From: an uncultured Rubrivivax sp.
GTDB taxonomy: Bacteria; Pseudomonadota; Gammaproteobacteria; Burkholderiales; Burkholderiaceae_C
Reading direction: 5' to 3'
Length of the DNA stretch: 9,385 nt
Assembly (NCBI GenBank): GCA_937967345.1
Contig: CALBTN010000054.1
Location: forward strand, 1 to 9,385
The translations under genes were made by a program, and so were the position numbers. Shown one piece after another: positions 8,301 to 9,385 of this stretch (its first letter is position 1; every line of letters begins with the position of its first letter). The notes beneath the pieces are model-generated. The model searched no databases, had not been told where the DNA came from, and saw nothing but the letters and a program-made list of their open reading frames with translations.

Positions 8301-8723
8301 CTCGAACGTCACCTGCAGGCAGTCGCCCTCGTTGACGCGCAGCACCAGCGGACGCGGGCGCTTGTCGGCCCGCAGCACGGCATTGCCGGGGCCGAGCGGG
8401 CGCGACGCGTCCAGCGGCACCACGTCATGGCGCAGGGCGTACAGCATGCCGGCCGGCACGAAGGCGGCGTGGCGGTTGAGCACGTAGGCCTGCTCGATGG
8501 CGACCACGTCGGCGTGGATGACGCGGCGGCAACTGGCGTCGGCCGTGGCCGCAGCTGGCGGGACGTTGACGCAGGCCGTGAGCGGCGCCGCTGCCAAGAG
8601 CACCGCCGCGACCGGGCGCAGCCAGCGTGCGTTGCCGCTGCGGCCATCGCAGTGGCCCGAAGCGGTGCGCGTGTCGATCCAGCGCGGCGCCCGACATGTG
8701 GCAGACCAAGCTTGCGACATCAT
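2361..8723 (-). CDS. Giant lipoprotein multicopper oxidase, putative manganese oxidase (MnxG/MofA-like)
   Basis: This 2120-residue protein is a multicopper oxidase, which couples one-electron substrate oxidation to reduction of O2 to water. Residues 35-51 are a lipoprotein signal with lipobox LTAC (Cys51), after an unusually long n-region. L3 is HVFHLHAHQW (523-532; bases 7128-7157). L4 is HCHLYPHFAQGMW (577-589; bases 6957-6995). The type 1 ligands are therefore H523, C578, H583 and axial M588. The L1-like HIH is at 937-939 (5907-5915). The L2-like HDH is at 1077-1079, followed by HQQHGLYAGLVIEP (5460-5495). These complete the trinuclear His set with H526, H528, H577 and H579. Approximate domains are D1 62-298, D2 300-610, a Pro-rich linker 610-850 with PFYIPGQAGHRPPQPPLD, D3 850-1100, D4 1160-1540, D5 1590-1875 and D6 1890-2110. 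Size, six domains and linker fit the large MnxG/MofA oxidases of Pseudomonas and Leptothrix; manganese as substrate is inferred. GGGAG precedes the tandem ATG codons by 6 bases, and an in-frame TGA lies just upstream. It heads the main operon. Confidence 0.96.
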   Translation of the reverse strand: MMSQAWSATCRAPRWIDTRTASGHCDGRSGNARWLRPVAAVLLAAAPLTACVNVPPAAATADASCRRVIHADVVAIEQAYVLNRHAAFVPAGMLYALRHDVVPLDASRPLGPGNAVLRADKRPRPLVLRVNEGDCLQVTFENLLDPQWQDEGGAPRELDGRVPAHVEASAGMPTSRELVRAGKVSVDRPRTRSASLHITGLELAPLPAMQCPLDAACGGSGSNVGLPQQQGVVFNPFTAQAVRDDFAGSLARPGQKVVTRWRAVKEGTYFAYSTAAPVGGEGDGGQIGLGLFAAVNVEPPGAGWYRSQVSHDELQHATGTTAAGHHAYRRIDYEARRGLADGSTRPVLNMLDGNRIVHSDLNAIIVVPEGRGHGQDAPPCNDAAKHMFGSGCGESFREFTVILHDEIHAQQAYAELEDPNNPLHYLKDGMGVNYGASSMGSAVMSTPLQRKVGVAKDCPECRAEEFFLSSWALGDPALVLQWDAAGTQPVGARYKDDPSNVHHSYLGDPVRFRNLHAGPKETHVFHLHAHQWVLDASDPDSTYLDSQTISPGATFSYGIEFGGSGNRNFTPGDSIFHCHLYPHFAQGMWELWRVHDVFEDGNDQGLFRPDQPAGPANDPRWRRLPDAEVAAGTEAPAVVPIPGAALAPLPSAAFAGYPFYIPGQAGHRPPQPPLDMDVAAAGYDAASGVEPAAADVVNGGLPRHVVLGGTLKAARDDPAVRAQLLDTGGQAARVIAQRVAQQDPIALNAFAAVWDQVEIKPLPHSGTALEQAAMRFHEGSLAAPGLSPGTGAPPHPAFWREDKGYATDFAATVGIQQPRGGSAALFRVNGRPPAAGAPYANPCPANAPRRHYRAAFIQTELTYNKHGWFDPQGRIAILEHDIKDIIDPATRTRLPEPLFFRANSGDCIDFKSSNFVPSALNVDDFQVFTPTDTIGQHIHLVKFDVTSSDGSGNGWNYEDGTFSPDEVRERIFAHNRRVTATGQGQPLQPKAHPLFSPGGDIFTAGSGGGADPLGHTRLLNKGICPARQPGETAAHYEHRLHAEHPFCGAQRTTQRWWADPIINQRGKDNTLRTVFTHDHFGPSSHQQHGLYAGLVIEPANSVWTRVDAKVEANDMAQAGAAMAGPTGHLGCDSGAANPSPLCDKLIGGANLASQVPASRLRGADPVLGVIEPRDPLVLRSDGGPTATLANIIAPECLGDSDSSPLQPASGKRAGGAAAACSAANKNDQTRREFALAIADFGIAYNTALEPINPEPRGPDSLMRDHSEVRFGRRHVAMLPARPLGISSEDPGSQFVNYRHEPLALRIADITAVNPAQPAGNPLAALGGFSYRQSQHRAFSSLPCNPAAGDQDCLGDMANAFSTEIHAARDEHLALNRQPAYVSTSTRALLRSLGRQAQLDAVLADVEGWRRDFNCQLYRKDLLAGAGCRSGIVNLEPWREFGDPATPILPAFEGDPVQIRLIQGAQEAQHVFTMNGVKWHRLPSSLGSGYTHAQPVGISEHFEFDLLVNPAGLPAADYLYFGSSVDQLWDGMWGVLRSYRPPSAPAPASSVVYTSEASSARQQAAARGREVALHSAALKPLPVPAPEIPLGDVRNQVCQLPGGGDAPRRFFEVSVLRACELAGDCDTAQSAGIRYSQRFRIRDPQAIVYALHRSQRCDSADACDELEAAASDRTAAAAIADLRPRYAAGQPIEPMVLRAAAGECLQVFVRNLLPPLLADGPAAAPGQPLPERAASHDALPMIADGFNLNQFRMSSTVGLSVPRLSQNPLYGDGSNVGLNGALALAAGLSRGEDERARQQASSGMQGSLIPACVPGATGLALQRCQKSFVLSTREPGPGRQPVEAGALPLRSFGDAVKHPMHGLIGALVVGPQGSDVCADNRFTATALSAEVCVPAADGKPARRYVDHVLIFQDAVTALHGDMPVPNLWGAEEPDDYGMKAWNYRTEPLWARRGGDPSVAFPERNESDYSQVFSSAALAAPGGGVRCAAGIAPVLALANPCDPETPVMRARAGERLRLHFVHPGGHTRQQGVELAGHAFNPYPWSPDSRRIDAKAGSAIRQGVFNGFGPMMGVTVEVTAGGALRVPHDYFMGSQASFLRDGGIWGLLRVEPVLAAPADQLRP

Positions 8724-8729
8724 GGCTCG

Positions 8730-8734
8730 CTCCC
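8730..8734 (-). promoter_or_regulatory. Shine-Dalgarno sequence of the multicopper oxidase
   Basis: GGGAG on the minus strand is 6 bases before the first of two tandem ATG codons (8723 and 8720). The spacing to the second ATG (9 bases) is also workable, so Met1 or Met2 may be used. No other ATG, GTG or TTG start was seen before the hydrophobic signal core. Confidence 0.65.
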
Positions 8735-8738
8735 GTCG

Positions 8739-8921
8739 TCATCGGCCCGCGACCGCCGCGCTGCGCGGCCGCACACCCGCGGCCGCGATTCGCAACCCGC
8801 GCAACGAGGCGGCGTTGCGGCCCTGGCCGCAGTGCCCCTGCAGTGCGCTGCGGCCGTGGTCGAGCCCGTGGCCGTGGGCGCGCCGGCGTTGGCAGCGCAG
8901 GGGGGCGATGCTCAACCTCAT
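8739..8921 (-). CDS. Possible 60-aa basic leader ORF upstream of the oxidase (doubtful)
   Basis: An ATG at 8921 has a CGGAG Shine-Dalgarno sequence 6 bases upstream. The ORF ends with TGA at 8741-8739, 15 bases before the oxidase ATG and in the same frame. Codon composition supports it: by hand count, about 92 percent of third positions are G or C, against roughly 78 percent at first and 65 percent at second positions. Against it, the product is very Arg-rich (12 of 60), has no recognisable domain and looks like many chance frames in GC-rich DNA. It has four His and two Cys (RCQRRRAHGHGLDHG near the N-terminus), so metal binding is conceivable but unproven. It has no signal peptide. The segment GGAGCAAGCCATGAGG is nearly identical to the oxidase start. 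It could be a small protein, a leader peptide controlling oxidase translation, or non-coding 5' leader. Confidence 0.33.
   Translation of the reverse strand: MRLSIAPLRCQRRRAHGHGLDHGRSALQGHCGQGRNAASLRGLRIAAAGVRPRSAAVAGR
8800..8819. repeat. Inverted repeat, 7-bp stem with 6-base loop
   Basis: CGCAACG and CGTTGCG flank the 6-base loop AGGCGG. In a minus-strand transcript this would be a hairpin about 80 bases before the oxidase start. No T-run follows on either strand, so it is not an intrinsic terminator. Confidence 0.4.
8825..8855. repeat. Inverted repeat, 8-bp perfect stem
   Basis: GGCCGCAG (8825-8832) pairs perfectly with CTGCGGCC (8848-8855) across a 15-base loop. Two further pairs form inside after one mismatch. 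Together with the hairpin at 8800-8819 it makes the oxidase 5' leader strongly structured. High GC content makes chance inverted repeats common, so function is uncertain. Confidence 0.4.
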
Positions 8922-8976
8922 GGCTTGCTCCGTGGATGGCCGCTGGGCAATCTTGGGCAGTGGATCGATGCGGGAA

Positions 8977-9005
8977 ATCGTAGGCAAGCCACCTGCCGTT
9001 GTCGT
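8977..9005 (-). promoter_or_regulatory. Candidate sigma70-type promoter for the oxidase operon
   Basis: On the minus strand, ACGACA (9005-9000; four of six matches to TTGACA) is followed after 17 bases by TACGAT (8982-8977; four of six matches to TATAAT). Transcription would start near 8970, about 50 bases before the 60-aa ORF and 250 before the oxidase ATG. The match is weak and unsupported by anything but spacing and position. Confidence 0.25.
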
Positions 9006-9165
9006 CATCAGGACGGAGGACGCAGGCGTACCGGCGCCTCGGGCGCAGGCACGGTGGCGAGCGCGCCGACACCAGCGCGCCACGGCGTGGCCCGGGCACG
9101 GCGTGCCGATGCGGCCGGCTGCGTTGGGCGGCCGAGACCAGCCTGTCGCCCGCAACCGGGACGGA

Positions 9166-9181
9166 GTTGACATTTGTCAAC
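9166..9181. promoter_or_regulatory. Palindromic operator candidate GTTGACATTTGTCAAC
   Basis: Two perfect 7-base half-sites, GTTGACA and TGTCAAC, are separated by TT. It is an AT-rich island in GC-rich DNA, placed between the two divergent transcription units (120 bases from the plus-strand ATG). This is typical of a site for a dimeric regulator. The regulator family cannot be named from the site. TTGACA also occurs on both strands as a possible -35 box, but no acceptable -10 lies 16-18 bases downstream on either strand. Confidence 0.5.
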
Positions 9182-9203
9182 CGGCCCGGCGCCCGCTCGG
9201 GCT

Positions 9204-9228
9204 GGAATCGGCCGTTGGGCTGGAGTCA
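9204..9228 (+). promoter_or_regulatory. Weak ECF-sigma-like promoter candidate for the plus-strand gene
   Basis: GGAAT (9204-9208) is followed after 16 bases by GTCA (9225-9228), the general layout of ECF sigma-factor promoters (GGAA-type -35, GTC-type -10). Start of transcription would be near 9235, about 65 bases before the ATG at 9301. Such short motifs are frequent by chance. It also overlaps the inverted repeat at 9214-9240. Confidence 0.15.
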
Positions 9229-9240
9229 TTCCTGCCCAAC
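9214..9240. repeat. Imperfect inverted repeat upstream of the plus-strand gene
   Basis: GTTGGGC (9214-9220) pairs with GCCCAAC (9234-9240), and GGA with TCC pairs inside after a mismatch, leaving a short loop. It lies 60 bases before the plus-strand start and could be a 5' leader hairpin or an operator. No T-run follows it. Confidence 0.35.
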
Positions 9241-9300
9241 CGGTGCCCGATCTGCCGTCTTGGGGTGTGCCGGGAATCGCGGGCGGCAAGGGGAGCAAAG

Positions 9301-9385
9301 ATGCGTGTACGCAAGCTGTCGCTGACGTTGGCCGCCGCCGCGGCGGTGGCCGCGGCCGGCATGGTGGTGGCACAGGACCAGGAGC
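9301..9385 (+). CDS. 5' end of a secreted protein gene, divergent from the oxidase operon
   Basis: An ATG at 9301 follows the Shine-Dalgarno sequence AGGGGAG at 9289-9295 with 5 bases of spacing. The 28 visible codons encode a textbook Sec signal peptide: basic n-region MRVRK, an Ala/Leu/Val-rich core, and a likely signal-peptidase cleavage after VVA before QDQE. The product is thus periplasmic, outer-membrane or extracellular. Too little of the mature protein is in the window to name it. Its head-to-head position with the oxidase operon suggests shared regulation. Candidates by context alone would be an electron-transfer or metal-handling protein, but the sequence does not show this. Confidence 0.8.
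   Translation, partial: MRVRKLSLTLAAAAAVAAAGMVVAQDQE

Larger units (their letters stand above)
8922..9300. other. Divergent intergenic regulatory region
   Basis: This 379-base stretch separates the minus-strand oxidase operon from the plus-strand gene at 9301. Open frames cross it, but third-position GC is lower there (about 75 percent in the frame continuous with the 60-aa ORF) and their ATGs lack Shine-Dalgarno sequences, so it is judged non-coding. It contains the GTTGACATTTGTCAAC palindrome, a possible minus-strand promoter at 8977-9005, an imperfect inverted repeat at 9214-9240 and the Shine-Dalgarno sequence of the plus-strand gene. It probably holds the promoters for both directions. 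Confidence 0.7.

Noticed and set aside
8765..8786. Tandem GCGGCCGC palindromes
   Set aside because: Two 8-base palindromes six bases apart are unremarkable in DNA this rich in G and C, with no further structure.
8724..8970. Manganese riboswitch (yybP-ykoY) in the oxidase leader
   Set aside because: The conserved sequence blocks of that class were not seen, only generic GC-rich hairpins.
8739..9173. 144-codon version of the upstream small ORF, starting at 9173
   Set aside because: The ATG at 9173 lies inside the palindrome with no Shine-Dalgarno sequence. Third-position GC falls to about 75 percent in the added part.
8425..9180. 251-codon minus-strand frame and other frames across the divergent region
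   Set aside because: They overlap the start of the oxidase in another frame, are Arg/Pro-rich and have no ribosome binding site.
9167..9180. TTGACA on each strand as a -35 promoter box
   Set aside because: No sequence near TATAAT occurs 16-18 bases downstream on either strand. The perfect symmetry fits an operator better.

Overview
The window is GC-rich bacterial DNA with very high third-position GC. Combined with the gene content, this suggests a betaproteobacterium of the order Burkholderiales (Leptothrix/Rubrivivax-like). That placement is inferred from composition and gene family, not from a marker gene.

Almost all of the window is one minus-strand operon, read from right to left. At its right end is a possible 60-residue leader ORF (8739-8921, doubtful). 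Next comes a 2120-residue secreted lipoprotein multicopper oxidase of the MnxG/MofA putative manganese-oxidase type (2361-8723). After a 14-base gap follows a 206-residue protein of unknown function with no signal peptide (1726-2346). After a 10-base gap follows a secreted YncE/YVTN-type beta-propeller protein (1-1715) that runs off the left edge. Each downstream gene has a strong Shine-Dalgarno sequence just before or overlapping the preceding stop codon, so the three main genes are probably co-transcribed and translationally coupled.

The right end (8922-9300) is a divergent regulatory region with a 7-2-7 palindrome, GTTGACATTTGTCAAC, near its middle. To its right, a plus-strand gene starts at 9301. 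Only its signal peptide and the first few mature residues lie in the window.

The oxidase carries a complete set of copper ligands: one type 1 site and a trinuclear cluster. The motifs usually found at the C-terminus of a laccase (L3, L4) come before those usually found at the N-terminus (L1, L2). Internal sequence echoes suggest six cupredoxin domains built from three two-domain units, with only the domain 2/domain 3 pair keeping copper ligands. The likely theme is extracytoplasmic oxidation of a metal, Mn(II) being the leading candidate. The beta-propeller protein and the orphan protein would be accessory factors. No tRNA, rRNA, CRISPR array, insertion sequence or phage feature was seen.
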